From Isoetes taiwanensis (lineage: Eukaryota > Streptophyta > Lycopodiopsida > Isoetales > Isoetaceae): DNA of 64,000 bases. The stretch is taken from the NCBI GenBank assembly GCA_021234155.1, contig JAJEKV010000112.1:2536282-2600281 (forward strand), read 5' to 3'. The notes beneath the pieces were generated by a model. That model ran no database searches. It was not told the DNA's origin and saw only the letters and a list, made by a program, of their open reading frames with translations. This document shows positions 20,780 to 33,325 of the stretch, one piece after another (the stretch's first letter is position 1; every line of letters begins with the position of its first letter). A program made the translations under genes and the position numbers.

Positions 20780-23700
20780 TCAGATCAGTACTTTCTTCTC
20801 TTGGTCAAGAGAAGAACAATTGTAAGCCATAACAATTTTATTTTGCGCCCACTGAAGAACAATCTCATCTGCAGTATCTATGCCCTTAAAGATAAACAAC
20901 CTCCTTCTCTTCCAGATTGACCATAAAAGCCAGCCACATGCGAGATGAAAAGCTCGTTTCCATAGTTTGGGCCAAAGCATCGGGATAGATAGCAAAGCAA
21001 AATTTGCCGGCTACATCGAGACGTGCAAAATAGGGTCAACGACTAAGACCATGCCCGCCGGCCGCCACACAAAAAAAAACAATGCTCAATACTCTCAACC
21101 CTTTCTAAAGATAAAGGATGTAGCTCTCGAAACCGATTATCCATTTTATGGACTAACCTGTTGACTCGAGGCATCTATGGATCACTTGCCACCACAAAAC
21201 TACTACTTTGGGATGAAGCAGCCTTATCCCATACCCATATCCAAACACTTTTCCATTGTGGTCGGGGACTCAAGATGCCACCTATTAGATGGAGGGCAGG
21301 ATTTCGTAATGCAAAAGCAATTTATACACGTAAGACACAAAACCGCCCTGGGCCGGATATCCCGATGGCAACCCCATACGACTACCTCAATCGTGGACCG
21401 TAATCCTGTGGGCAACAATGCAAAGAATATGATTCCAGATTAACTCTGTCCCATCTGTATAACAAGAACTTTGTTCTAAATGCTTCCCATGACATGAGAT
21501 GACCAAATACCAAGCTGCAATAGTGCTTATACCAGTTGCTATCCATTGTCGTTGTGTCTTTGAATGGACCACACTTAGAGGCACATTCTCTGGAGTGTCC
21601 AGCATGGAGTGGACAACTGAAGACATGCCTCAGGATTAATATGGAAAAGAGACCTGACAGTGTCCCAAGCAGCAAGCAACCCCTTTAGAAAGGGAGAAGC
21701 ATTAGGATACGGATGCATATGATAAAGCAAAGCCCGAGGAAGGAGGGACTTAATGGTGGCCTTATGAAATGGGAGACAATGCTGAATCGACTGCACAACA
21801 ACCTTAGGCCAGGAGAATCATCCTTACCAATGAAAATCCTCCAAATAAACTTTGATATCATCAGCTTGCTTTGGAGGTGAAAATCCAACATACCAAGACC
21901 ACCAAATTTTTTTAGATCTAATGCATTTCGCCCAAGCTACCTTGACCACCGCTCCTAACTCATTTCCACCCCAAATAAAATTTCTGACGATACGCACAAT
22001 CTCCTCCATCTTACGCTGCGGAGCTAATAGAGCAGACGCCATGTAGACATGAGTCTTACTAAGAATACATTTAGCCACAGTGATTCTACCGTGCATGGCG
22101 GTTTTTAGTCAGATTCCACCAAAACAAGTGCTTTTGCAACCCACTAATGATTTCATCCCAACCATCCAAGGCGAGACGTGAATTCCAACCGGGATACCAA
22201 GCAACTTTGTGGTATAACCATGCGTAAGGATCTTCCATGGATAGTCCAAAATACGAGGAGGGATGGGACCGTCCAACGCCCACAAAGTCGTACATTTTGC
22301 CACCCTACAAGAACTCCTGATGCTAAGGAGAATGTGTCTAATAATAGCTTAGCATTACGAAGATTCTCAGCCTCGGCAATTAGGAACAAAAAAGTGTCAT
22401 CAGCATATTGGTTACATACCTCTTGAGAACCATCGTCCATTGGGAGGCCTTGAATAATGCCATCTTGGGTAGCCACGGAAAAGAGCTGGGATAATACTTC
22501 TGCCACAATTGTGAAAAGCAAGGGTGCTAAGGGACAACCTTGCCGAATTCCTCTACCCACTACAAAAATATCAGATGGCTCGCCCTAGAAAAGGACAGTA
22601 GATCTGGCTGATGTATGGAGCTTCATGACGTTCCTTGTGAATGACTCCCCAAGCCCAAGCGCAAGAATACACTTCTCCAAGAAACCCCAATCAACACTAT
22701 CGTAAGCTTTAGCAAAATCAAGCTTAAGATACACTGCTCTATGACCTTGTAACCGGGCCCAATATATTCCTTCATATGCAGCAGCCACGTTGTTGAGAAT
22801 ACAACGACGAGGGAGAAAGCCAGATTGTGTTGACGAGATAGCGTCAGCCAAGATGTCTCGGACTCTTTCTGCCAATGTCTTAGCAAAGATCTTGTACACA
22901 CTCCTTCCCGATATTGGACTCAAGAAGCAACCTCTGTTCTTCAGAAACAATGCGACGCACCTTAGTCAACACAACCAATTGCATGTCCTTCTGAAAGGGC
23001 AATGGGTGTCGTGCAAAGGATGAAGAAAAGTGATGATGAAGATACTGCTTAAGATTCACCGGATCGGAGATAAGAGCGCCATCTGGCAACACCAAAGAAT
23101 GTATAGAAGTGGCGAGTTTCCTTCTTCTTGTAGCCGCAAAAAAGAACCGGGTACATCTATCTCCGTCCTTGAACCACTGCAACCCTGCCTTCACCTTGGC
23201 TTCAGTAACTTTTACAGTTTCGATAGCCTTGATCTGAGATAATAACTTCTTTTCTCTGACTCCACTAGTATGGCCACGAGCGCGGAGTACTTCTAATTCC
23301 TGGTACAATGCAGTCAATAGTCCTCTAGCTTCAGCAGCTCTGACTCTCCCATATTCTTTTGCAAATGACTTCACTGCAGACAACGCTGCAACAACCCCAG
23401 ACATGCCCCTACGAGGTGAGATGGCCCGAGACCAAGCCCGACTACAGCCAAGTTTGAACTCATCATCCTCCAAGTACTTGCAATTAAGCTTGAAGTAGGT
23501 CCTGGCAGGTCGATGGCAATTAGCCACATCATTAGTTAGGAGTTGTGGATTATGATTAGACACGGAGCTATCCAGAAGATTTCTGCGACGAAATTCGCTA
23601 GCCGAGCAGTTGCACAAGTATTAAAGTATCCTCTATCATGCCTTGCATAAGCTCTGCCAGCTCCTGTCCAACCATTACACCACGTAAAGGACAGATCACC

Positions 23701-24243
23701 ATCAGTCTCTATAAGCTGACCATCATGTAAAAGGTGTAGCCATTGTTCTCGCTCGAATCCTTGCACCACTTCAGAGCCGCGACCACTTCTATCTCTTTCC
23801 AACTCGACCATATTAAAGTCGCCAACGAGCAACTATACAACATTCTGCCCAAGCTGAAGAACTTTACTCCTCAGAGTTGCCCACAAGGCACCACGCTGAC
23901 GAGGTCTATTATGAGCATATACATTTATCTAACCCCATTCTTGGCCCTTGTCTTTCCATTTGATTATTATCCACTGCCCGAACCTATCTGTTTGAGTAAA
24001 AGTAACATCCACAGAAGACTTCCATGCAGTAAGCACACCAGCCTTAGATGCATCAGCAGCAGACACCAAGACATTGTAGTCACGGCCAAATACATTAGCT
24101 ACTTTATGTACATCACCTCGGTGGCATTTATGTTCTTGAAGGCAACAAAAGGTCGTAAAAAACTTAGACAGGTAAAGAGACAACCTGCTTCTTTTACTTG
24201 GGGAAGAAGCCACTCCCCTCACATTCCAAGACAACAGGTTCAT
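20780..24243 (-). pseudogene. LINE 2 ORF2: APE endonuclease plus reverse transcriptase
   Basis: Starts MNLLSWNVRGVASSPSK at 24243, the typical plant LINE endonuclease start. Endonuclease motifs follow: LLVGDFNMVELERDRSG and LSFTWCNGWTGAGRAYARHD. The final SDH box reads VSNHNPQLL, so the catalytic Asp is N. RT follows with VYLKLDFAKAYDSVDW, GRGIRQGCPLAPLLFT and an intact YADD (CNQYADDTFLFL, about 22440-22410). The C terminus ends AFHLACGWLLWSIWKR near 20930. Frameshifts occur near 23900, 23840, 23570, 22900 and below 22150, and a TAG interrupts RT near 22583. Confidence 0.9.
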
Positions 24244-25927
24244 GTGGCCAAAATATTATGTTCCACCTCCATCCCAATAGAGCCAGCATCAACCATGTCC
24301 ATCTCGGATGGTTCTGAAGGGAGGTCAGCCCACCTCGTCCTGGAAATTGGCAAGGGGGAGCCTCCTCTCTGTTCCACCCTTCCATTGTTTTGTTCAGCAC
24401 TTGGTGAGGGAGAGCCTCCTCTCTGCTCTACCCCCCCATTAGTTTGTTGGGTAACTGGCAAGGGAGAGCCTCCTCTCTGCTCCACCCTTCCATGCAAATT
24501 ATCAGAATCACTCATGACATGAGACACATGTTGACTAGCCTTATTGCGTGCAGCTCTTTTCCAATTAACATTTGTCCATCCCTCTTGGGCATTTTCATGA
24601 TGCTCTTGAACATTTTCATACCGCTCTTGTAATTTGGATCTTCTGTAACTTAGCCCTAGCATCCTCTTTAAAAGCGGGAGTATGCACAATCTTCTGTGGG
24701 ATAGTGGTTTTAGCAGCAGATGGAGTAGCAACAACCGAGGTAGCAGTAGCATTGGCAGAAGGGACAACAGGGGGTAAAGGGGACTCAACAGAGGTAGGAG
24801 GCATAGAGGAAGAAGGGATCATTGCAGGGCGATCTCTCTTAGCATGAAAATTTGCAAATAAAGCAAGTTGAGGAAATAAATCAGCAAGTTGAGGGCCATT
24901 GAGCAATTGCAAAGCATATTTCAGAAAGATAGGGCCACTTTTCACAACCACACAGTCAGGAAGACCGCGACCAGAAGGAAGAGAGACACAAATTTTAGCA
25001 CCATCAACAATAGAATGGGCCAGATGAGTACCCAGACCATTAGCAATACTGATAAGAAACTCCGGCACCAAGAGATCAGGAGGAAGATTAGGAATAGAAA
25101 ACCAACATGGCATCCTAAGAGCACGAGTCGTACCAGGAGAAAATCCAGGCGCGTAAGGCTGATACAAAATATAATCACTCCACATTGGGTCCACACCACG
25201 TGCCACCAGTTGCTCCACAGCCACAGCATCTTAAAAAACGATCAAAAAGAGCTTCTTATCCAGCATTTTTAAAGTACGATAAGGTGGCAACCCTAATCTC
25301 CGAAGATGACCAGTCAATCAATAGCCAAGCTTCCTAGTGTCAAGAAATGCTCCAGTACCACACTAAACGACAACAAGTTACTAATACACTTATTGTGTAA
25401 GTCATGATCAATCTCGGCCACATTGTACCCAGACGCTTGAAGAGTATTCTTACACATTTCAGGCTGATAGAAAACTCCAACAGGAGGTAACTGAAGCTCC
25501 AACTGAGTCTCCTTTGCTCGCAACTCACCCAAAAGATTACTGAGATCTCTTCTATTATCCTAAATCATCACATCAATAGCCGTAGCAATACGCACAGAGT
25601 TGATGACAAGTCCTTCTTGATCCAATCACTAAAGCGCTCCCTGCTAGCATTTACTCCAGAAGTTGAGGACCACCAAGGAAGTGGATGGGACTGATCTTTG
25701 TTAGAATTGGCACTAGCTGGCGCCGAGGCACTATCCACAGAAGCATTACCGATATTCAAAGAACTTGTACTCTTCGGTGCACCAGCCGAGGGTGCCAATG
25801 CAGGAAAATCACCGTCTTGAAAGACATTCTCACTATAAGCCAGAGGGTTAACATGCAATGCCAAATTTGCCCCCTGCACCAGCATGGATACAGGAGGTTT
25901 TGCAGGCAGCTTGGAAGTTGACGCCAT
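24240..25927 (-). pseudogene. LINE 2 ORF1 (DUF4283-like, gag-like)
   Basis: Begins MASTSKLPAKPPVSMLV at 25927, is rich in Ala/Ser/Pro, and breaks into several frames. The segment 25224-24616 contains MPCWFSIPNLPPDLLVP and FLISIANGLGTHLA, the pattern of the DUF4283 nucleic-acid-binding domain of plant LINE ORF1 proteins. A Pro/Ser-rich tail with repeated QRGGSPLP units (24480-24330) follows. Frameshifts and stops between 25568 and 25224 show decay. Confidence 0.8.
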
Positions 25928-26133
25928 AGAGCCGAAACTGTCAGGGCCAAAAGGCTATAAGCCGGAACTAAAACCTGAGATGCCACACACCCTTGGAAAG
26001 AGCTCTGAATCAGCTTTCCAAGGAGCTAAAAAACACCGTAATCCAAGGTCTGTAGCTCAAGATATAAACACAAACGTAAAGCAGCCTCCGGCAGAAACCC
26101 TAGGGCGCATCCGTCTCCTCAAATTCTTATCAT

Positions 26134-26144
26134 CTTCATTATAA
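26134..26144. repeat. Target-site duplication, right copy (LINE 2)
   Basis: CTTCATTATAA, matching 20692-20702 exactly. Just beyond, GACATGTCTCATAAATTA (26163-26180) also resembles GACATGTCTTATAAAAATTA at 20661-20680, so the pre-insertion site may itself have held a short repeat. Confidence 0.75.
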
Positions 26145-26289
26145 AAGATGTCTTATAATATAAGACATGTCTCATAAATTACTACTAATCTCTGTGTGGT
26201 TTTCTTGCATGTTTTGTCATAGAGAGGCACAATTTCACTCAAGTTGCAATTTCACAATTTTTTTGTACTATGTTCTTGCAAGCTCTCAA

Positions 26290-26690
26290 GGCCAACCTAT
26301 GGACAACAATGTTGACAATGCTATATATAAATGGTGTGCCAGTTATGAAAATATGAGCAAATATTATAGATCTTTGCAATGTAATCCCAAGTGGTTCCTG
26401 TTCTGGGCTCATTATCGTGGTGCATATGTTAAGAATGGATTCGACATTGCAGAAATAAAAAAGTTACAGGTCCAACAACAGACATATTTTCAAAGCTGCA
26501 GGGACTATGCCTAAGTATCTGCAAGAGCAGCTATGTGCAGCTTGTGCTTTAAATTATGACGTTAAATGCCTTTTTTTTCTTTTTAGGTAGATAAACATGT
26601 TCCAGGCGACCCGGATCCAAGGATGCTTTGAAAAAGTATGCCAATATCTGTGTTTCAAACCCCAAGGCTTCTATCTGTCATGGTTGAGCC
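26290..26690 (+). pseudogene. Two exon-like pieces, unrecognised
   Basis: A frame reads PMDNNVDNAIYKWCASY, NPKWFLFWAHYRGAYVK and NGFDIAEIKKLQ, ending CAG|GTCC at 26469. After a TTTTTAG acceptor (26586) a second piece reads VDKHVPGDPDPRML, then a TGA stop, then NICVSNPKASICHG if the frame is shifted. The aromatic-rich protein-like text between intron-like pyrimidine runs suggests exons of a former host gene downstream of the ATPase. No family is recognised. Confidence 0.3.
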
Positions 26691-26919
26691 TTGCCATCAT
26701 TATACCAGAATCAGAATCAGAGGCACTGCTTCGTTTTCTGCTGCATAATCTTCTGGATGTCTATTGTTGCTTGTATGATTAACAGCCCAGGTTCAAATAG
26801 AGCACACTATCTTGTATCTTATCTAAATCGTGTTGAATTGAATTGGTTAAATTCTCAACGTTACCTGTATTATTTTGACGATGCTACATATGAGATAGTT
26901 ACAGTTGAACTTTAGCCGT

Positions 26920-28840
26920 ATTTTTAGGATGCTGCACATGAGAATAGTTACAGTAGAAATGTCCTCATCACTAAGGTTAAATCAGAAAAGATCATATTTG
27001 CACATCTCCAAGGTTTGAACCACAAGAAACAAGAAACTTTTATTAGCACTATATTAGCCAGACACAGGTTCCAGATTCCAGATTCTATTTGTGTACCAAA
27101 CAGAATGAAGGCCACTCTTGCTTGCAACGCCCCTCTCTTTGGGGCCACCATTGAGCATGAAGGCTTCAATCTTATGGTCTGTGCATTATATTTAACATTT
27201 ATGGCTTCTGCATCGTGCTCTACATACAGTCGAAATAGACTATTCATGCCAAACTTTTTTATCTCTGCAATTTTTGGGGACCAGTAGCTCTACACAGATG
27301 ATCTGCTGGAGGAATTGGGGCTGCATTTTTTGCCCTTGATATGGCGGGGAAGAAGCGGAAGCTGGCAAATCGAACCAGCCAGCAAATCCGACAGAGTAAG
27401 AGACTGATTCGACCTCATTTTTTGGAGCCCCACAATTTTCGGCGAAGAAACCCTATGATTTGATAAGATTTGTTGTCTTATTTTCTGGAGATAGACCTAA
27501 ATTGAAGCTGATTTTACCGTGGGAGAGTATTTATTATTATCTAGAAGCTGCCTTGAAGGAGATTGTGTTAACAAAATAAGCTACATTTGTTTGTGATTAC
27601 GACTAGTCTTTCGTGATTTTGAAACTACAATAAAACCATTGAATTAGTACTTGGTGTTAGGCGAAGCTTCAGATTTGTTGCATCCTAGACTTGCTGAACT
27701 TGATTGTGAAGCTGATCCTTGTCTTAGAAGCTTTGAAGTTCTTCTGGTGTTTCAGTAATGCTTGTAGTATCCTACTTGAGTGATTTTAAAAAAATTAGCC
27801 TGGTCCACGAACTTTAAGCCAATCTTACCTTTTCAGCGGTGAAAAATGGAACCTTTCTTTCTGAAAGCCTGCCGTGATATTCTATTCTAATCATAGCTCT
27901 ACCGAATCTGCAAATCAAAAAAACGGTTTCTAGTCTGCCAAGCCCTTGCTAAGCAAATCTGATGTTTCTTTGTGCAGAGTCAGAGAAAAGCAAATCTATC
28001 TGATAAAAAGGGCGGATTTAGAATTAAAGTCAAGGAAAATCACCAAGATCTGTTGTGATGCAGTACATGCCACCCTATTCAAAACCAAATTGTTCTGGTG
28101 ATGTGAGCTGGGACCTTCTGTTGTGAGCCGTCATAGCAAGACCTAGCTTGCCATAGAAAATGATATACTAGCTGCATCGTAATCCTAGCTCAGATTTTCG
28201 ATGCCTTCAAAAATTGCTTTCGATGCCCTAAGTTATCGTTAGGGCATTAGGGTTTGGAAGGGATACCAGATCTGGATATCCCCCGCTAAATTTTTAAACT
28301 TGCATTTTTGCCTTGAACCTTGTGTAAACCTTTTGTTTTGATAATTATTCCTCTTTAAAATTTGACATTTCGACCTTCCTTTGAGTGTGGCCATTTTTAG
28401 GGTTTGTTTGTAAAATGCTGATATAGAAGTGTTAACAAGCTTAATAGCAAACCCAATCTACTATGATATTTCATTTGTTGAAAGATTTTTTTTTTTTAAG
28501 AAAGTATGTGCTGAGTTTGAAGTTGCTATTGGTGATTGTGATTATGGGTGATTTGGGTGATAACTCATATCGAGATGAATGATGAGACGATGACATTACG
28601 AGACGTAAATGAAACTACTGGAGGGTAAGCTTTATAGAAAATTTTGTGGATAAAGTTCACGTCAATGGCATGGTTTTGGCAGCCTGATATGTTTTAGGGG
28701 ATTATTTTGGGAAATGTTCTTAACTTTTATTAACGCATGAAGCAACTTAAAGTTTTTGGGCATTTGCAATTATAAGGTATAGGGATATTTGTGAGTGCAT
28801 GTGATTGCTAGATTGAATGCAGCATAGTAGTGGATCTTGT
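26920..28840. other. Non-coding stretch
   Basis: Short overlapping frames on both strands around 26950-27290 have no domain or splice support. The rest is AT-rich without visible structure. Confidence 0.45.
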
Positions 28841-28990
28841 AAATATTTTTGGCCTAAAGGGCTGGACTAGAACATTTTTAGCCTAAAGGGCTGGACTTAA
28901 AAATTATTTTAGCCTGAAGGGCTGGACTTGAAAATTTTTAGCCTGAAGGGCTGTACTTGGAAATTTTTAGCCAAAGGGCTGGAGTTGAAT
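28841..28990. repeat. Five-copy 28 bp tandem repeat
   Basis: Units of TTTTTAGCCTAAAGGGCTGG followed by ACTTGAAAA, with small changes, occur about five times in a row. The array lies 100 bp ahead of the LTR-like segment. Confidence 0.85.
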
Positions 28991-29095
28991 ACTTCTGATT
29001 GTAGATTCAATCAGAATTGTAACTATGGACTTGGTTATGTTAATTTGCCATATAATTTCTTGATCGCGGACGATCACTCCCGGGAAGTGGAGGAA

Positions 29096-29480
29096 TTGAT
29101 ATGGTAGTGCTCAGGGGAGTGGTTCGGAAAGCAAGAACAAGATAGTTGCATGGGAATTGAATATTAAGACTTGCACCATTGAGATATTTATGGAACCTTG
29201 GGAAAGGTTGAGATCCTATAATTGGCCCACGTACCTTTACCTTTTTTCCAAAAAAGCTCCTTGATCCCTATATAAAAGGAAGAGGTGCGCGCATTGGATT
29301 CAGATCCATCTCCATCTCCTTTTGTTCTTTCAACTTCCTCTTGCCACCTTCCATGAACTCTGTGTTTGTTTCTTAGAGAGGATTCTCTAAGGGTTGATTA
29401 TCCAAAATCCCTTACAGTCTTTAACCTAAATTGTGCAAATCTTGGAGATTCTTGTTTTTACGAGCCTGGTTGGATGGGGA
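29096..29480 (+). repeat. LTR-like repeat with TATA box
   Basis: 29096-29212 is the second copy of the ATPase 3' UTR segment. It continues into CCCTATATAAAAGGAAGAGG (TATA box, about 29266-29278), a pyrimidine-rich leader and TTCTTAGAGAGGATTCTCTAAGG, the layout of an LTR promoter and R/U5 region. Element ends and a partner LTR were not found. Confidence 0.45.
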
Positions 29481-29639
29481 GCCTTGGGCTGAAGGCTTGG
29501 TTTCATAATCTTTTATATTTTAGTGTTGGTTTACTAGATGTTTGATATTTTGTTTACTGGCTAACCTTTGGTACTTAACAGCAGTACACCGACCTATACA
29601 ACCACAATTTAGACAATCAATATTTGCAAGCGTACATGC

Positions 29640-29760
29640 TATGCAGAGATTTTTTTGTGTCACACAGTGGGAAGACGTAAGAACACTGAAAAGTCGATTC
29701 AAGTATCTGAAAAAGGCTTTGATTGATCAAACTTCAGGTTCAAAGGTTAATAGTTTTCTG
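29640..29760 (+). pseudogene. Possible Myb/SANT-like fragment
   Basis: A frame reads QWEDVRTLKSRFKYLKKAL then IDQTSGSK. The VRxxKSRFKYLKK helix resembles the last helix of Myb/SANT-like proteins that accompany PIF/Harbinger transposons (compare RQLKNKWDK at about 49550). Very short, so uncertain. Confidence 0.2.
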
Positions 29761-30093
29761 ATAACTTCAAGTTGGATCCCAAGATGCGCAATAGCTTTTC
29801 AGAAATTCACTCTCTGAATGATATGAAACTAGGTTTAGTCATTTCCCTGTTCCCTGCTCTCGCTAATGGGTATTGCTAACTTTAACACTAGACAGGCTGG
29901 ACCTGGGACCAATCTTGAGTCTATGGACCAGGTCTGGTACACCTTGGGGGGTTCACAACATGGGGTTTAATTAAGTTAAATTTTATATTAACTTAATGCT
30001 AGTTATCTTACATTTAAGGAAAAACTAAGAGTTGGTTCCTACTATTGGTTATGTTACCTATTAACATAACCAATTTCTACCCATGAAAAAGCG

Positions 30094-30330
30094 CAGATCT
30101 ATTGCCTCTATCAGCACAGGTGCACACCATCTCGGATTGATACGGGAAGATGGATTGGGGAGCCGCGTCAGGAGAGAGCTCATGACATTCGGATACGCTA
30201 TGCTGAGCTAGTCCGCCCTGGCCAGCCCCTGCATGAGATGCTGAGCACGAGCTCGGTACGAAGGTTGGGATCATACCTTCAAGATATCATGGATCGCCGA
30301 GATCAGCTCGATCCTCGGGCACCTACCTGA
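30094..30330 (+). pseudogene. Terminal-exon-like ORF, unrecognised
   Basis: A frame of 78 codons ending in TGA at 30328-30330 reads QIYCLYQHRCTPSRIDTG, RIRYAELVRPGQPLHEML and GSYLQDIMDRRDQLDP. A CAG just before offers an acceptor. GC content is higher than in surrounding DNA, which supports former coding use. The opposite-strand frame at 30077-30274 is a shadow. No family is recognised. Confidence 0.3.
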
Positions 30331-30394
30331 TACGTGTACATATATATATTTCCCCATGATATCTGATCTGATCTATATATGTTCTTATGTTTCG

Positions 30395-30682
30395 CGCTTA
30401 TCCGGCCGTCCGTTCGAGATCCGACGGCTCACATGGGTTTGGGACATATCCTACGGCCCAGATGGCCTGGGAGTTTACATATAATATGTGTACCGCAGTC
30501 CTACGGTCCAGATTGATCTGATCCTAACCGTCGGTCCAAGATCCGACGGCTCACGTGGCTTGGGGACACATCCTACGGTCCACGTGGCTTTGGGAATTAT
30601 ATGTAATAGATCCTACGGCTCATATTGCTTTTATATGGTGAGATCTTGATCGTTGATCGAGTCTAAGATCCTAAGGCTCATA
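30395..30682. repeat. Cluster of GATCCNACGGCTCA motifs
   Basis: GATCCGACGGCTCAC, CCTACGGCCCAGAT, CCTACGGTCCAGAT, GATCCGACGGCTCACGTGG, CCTACGGTCCACGTGG, GATCCTACGGCTCATA and GATCCTAAGGCTCATA recur at 30-90 bp spacing. The last abuts the left end of the DNA transposon, so this repeat was its target. Such CCGACGG runs are common in plant LTR and MITE ends. Confidence 0.6.
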
Positions 30683-31022
30683 GGGTGAAAGTATGCTGGT
30701 GGGTAGCAAAAAAACGCGACCCCAGCACCCAGCACCAGCACCAGCACCCTTCACACTACTTTTTCCACCCTTCACCAATTGAAGTGTAACCTATGCTATG
30801 CCCGTCACTTCACATAGGGCGTACCCGTTTCAATCATAACCTTCTTATCGCCCACCGTGAATTAACTAATGACCCGACCGAAAGGGTAGCGAACTTTAAT
30901 TTGTAATTTCGAACCGTGTTCCCCACCTTTTGCTACTCCGGCCATATAGCCCACGGAGAAGAAGCTCTAGAATTTCGTGATTCACCCAAGCTTAGTATTC
31001 CAAAACTCAAACGCCAAAAACT

Positions 31023-31297
31023 ATGGTGAAGAAGGTTGTTAATCCGCCGCTCAGCCAAAGAATTCCAATGGATGCCATGCGCTAGGGTAAGCAAAATGCA
31101 AATCCAATTTTGATGGCTTATAATGCCCCATTAATTTGTTTTTTCTTGATTTCTTTCAGCCCGTAAGAACGCGTGCCCCTAAGACCCCGGCTGATTGCCG
31201 AACTGAGGAGGACTTCCATGCCTACGCTGGTCTATCAAGCGAGGGTGTGCATCCCTCTCAATTTCGAACGGATGTGATATCTGCAGTGAGAATATAA
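31023..31297 (+). pseudogene. 5' exons of the element's plus-strand gene
   Basis: ATG at 31023 opens MVKKVVNPPLSQRIPMDAMR, but a TAG (31083-31085) precedes the donor GGTAAGC. After an intron ending TTTCTTTCAG, a second exon from 31160 reads PVRTRAPKTPADCRTEED, then AYAGLSSEGVHPSQFRTD, and stops at 31297 unless spliced earlier. The splice signals and protein-like text indicate a once-expressed gene inside the transposon. The TAG in exon 1 suggests it is now broken. Confidence 0.4.
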
Positions 31298-31439
31298 TGA
31301 GGTTTGGGATACCAATGGTGTCATTCGAACAAGACATCCATCGACAAAATAAGGCCGAGCACGAAGAAGCTCTAATTGAGCCGTTGAGCAAGATATACCC
31401 GTAAGGATTGAAGAAACAGAGAAGTAAGGAAGACGGTTT

Positions 31440-32120
31440 CCTTTTTATTTGCATTCAACAACCGCAAGAGGGCCAAGCAGATCCGAAAAATTTCAAAGGT
31501 CAATTGGGCAGCGGTGGCAAAGAAAAAGCAGAGCCTATTCGAGCAAGGTCAAGAGTGAACCCAAAGACCAAAGGCCCTGTGAAACACGCCAGAGCCCAAA
31601 AAATCACAGCATAACAAAGACTGAAAGCATTGCGAAAAAGCACCTCAAAGAAAATCGCTGTAAAATTAGAAGGAGGTTGTCATTCAGAGTACTTCAATGT
31701 GTCCAGCAGCATTCTCAGCTTATGGGGAAAATATTTCCCGTCTGGAAAGCATGATCCAAGATATGCAGGAAGCCCTAAAATTGCAGCAGAATGACCTAGT
31801 GTCAAAGAAGGAACAGGCTGCACAATCTGAGGCAAAGGGAAGCTTCTTCTAGGCTGCAGAGGGGAAGTTGAAGACCATAAAGGATAATATTGCACGTCTT
31901 CAAGCACTGCCAGATCCTAATGTAGGTGTCTCTGAGATTCATACTTTGGAGAGGAGAAAGATATGGCGTAATATATGTTGAAGTCCCTACTTGAAATGGG
32001 GGTGGGCCAATAGATCAAACCCGTAGAAAAGGTGGCTGCACTAATCTGCCGAGATTGCCAACAACGAGTCCTCCTTGCAAAAGCCCAAAGAAGACTTAAA
32101 GAATGTCACCAGCCGAGGGA
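31440..32120 (+). pseudogene. Coiled-coil part of the plus-strand gene
   Basis: Successive broken frames are rich in Lys, Glu and Gln. One reads YGENISRLESMIQDMQEA, LKLQQNDLVSKKEQAAQ, a stop, then AAEGKLKTIKDNIARLQA, with heptad-like spacing of Leu/Ile. The upstream part has a basic region (KKHLKENRCKIRRRL). At least three frame changes and stops lie between 31500 and 32000. It probably links the 5' exons to the phosphatase-like domain. Confidence 0.4.
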
Positions 32121-33325
32121 GATGACCAAGAGAAATGATCAACGGGTCAAAGATCACTCCAATACCATTCCGATTGCCAATTGGAGATGAGGAGAGATGC
32201 TCCACCGTGGTCTTGCATTCCGTGATGATTACACCCTCGGCCCGCGGATGAAATGTGGACATCATTATCAATGTTAGCTGCACCGGCTTGCTCATGGAAA
32301 AAGGATGATGCCGAGTGCACAGAGACCATTCCTACCGGCTTAGTGCAGGAAATAGGTAAGTTTAATACAAAGAAAGCAGAAGTGTTGCATGCCGAACAGC
32401 TCACAAAACCGAGAAGAAGATAATTGATGTTGATGAGCATGTAGACACAACTCCCGGTAGCGGCAGGAAAAGGAAACAAAGAAATCACACCAAAAAGTAA
32501 AAGGACCCCAGGATCAGCCAAGCACAAGTCCACAAGGGTTCACACCCACGTACCCAAGACATGGGAAAAAGGTACATGCCTGTTTTCAGCTCGATTTTGA
32601 ATTGACAAAGATCGAAGGTGTGTAGACATTGGACAACAAACTACCAAAGACTCTTTCAAAGACACCGCAAAGACTTGGCGGACAAAGGTTTGGAGACACT
32701 AAAGCATCTTTGAATCCAAGGGAGATTCAAGTAGTAGTGATGGTGCCAACAATTATAGTATATAGTTCCAAATTTCGCACCGCCTCTACAAAGGCCTCCC
32801 CTCTAACACCTTTCTTTGCGGGGGAAGGAAAACGATGGCGAAGATGTTCGGCAATCGATTCGCATACCGTTAAGCGGTGAACAAAGTTGACACGGTCAAG
32901 GGCCGAAGGTTGTGGAAGAAGAAAGTGAGGGTGAGTCGAAAATGACCTTGATGAGGACGTCCCCATAGAAGTAGCATTTGGAAAGAAAAACATGGCTAAT
33001 GTAAGTTTGCCTTATGTATTTCGTGCAAGCAAACCTTGATTTTGCAAGACAACCCTAAACCACCAGCCAAAAAGTTTTTTGTTCAAACAATTAATATATT
33101 TGATCCCTCGTTTTATTCCACCTTTAATGTGCAAATTTTGGTTTGGATTATTCAACTTAGGATTCAGAAAAACTTGTCTCCGCAGAAAAAGAAGGCAGCC
33201 AATGGTTATACTTAGTGAATCGATGAAGAAGACAATACAGAGATAAAGAAGTGCCAAACAACCTCTAACATACAAAAGGTGCCTCAAGTATCCTGTTATA
33301 TTTCGAATGTGTTTCAGAATTTCGG

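Larger units (their letters stand above)
20703..26133 (-). mobile_element. Near full-length LINE, copy 2
   Basis: A 5.4 kb non-LTR retrotransposon inserted in antisense 245 bp downstream of the Ca2+-ATPase stop codon. In element order (minus strand): ORF1 (about 25927-24240), endonuclease (24243-23536), reverse transcriptase and C-terminal zinc region (23617-20780), and a poly(A) tail read as poly(T) at about 20706-20723. An 11 bp target-site duplication brackets it. All ORFs carry frameshifts or stops, so it is immobile. Confidence 0.9.

Noticed and set aside
23743-24522. 259-codon plus-strand ORF
   Set aside because: Shadow of LINE 2 endonuclease and ORF1, which match known families on the minus strand.
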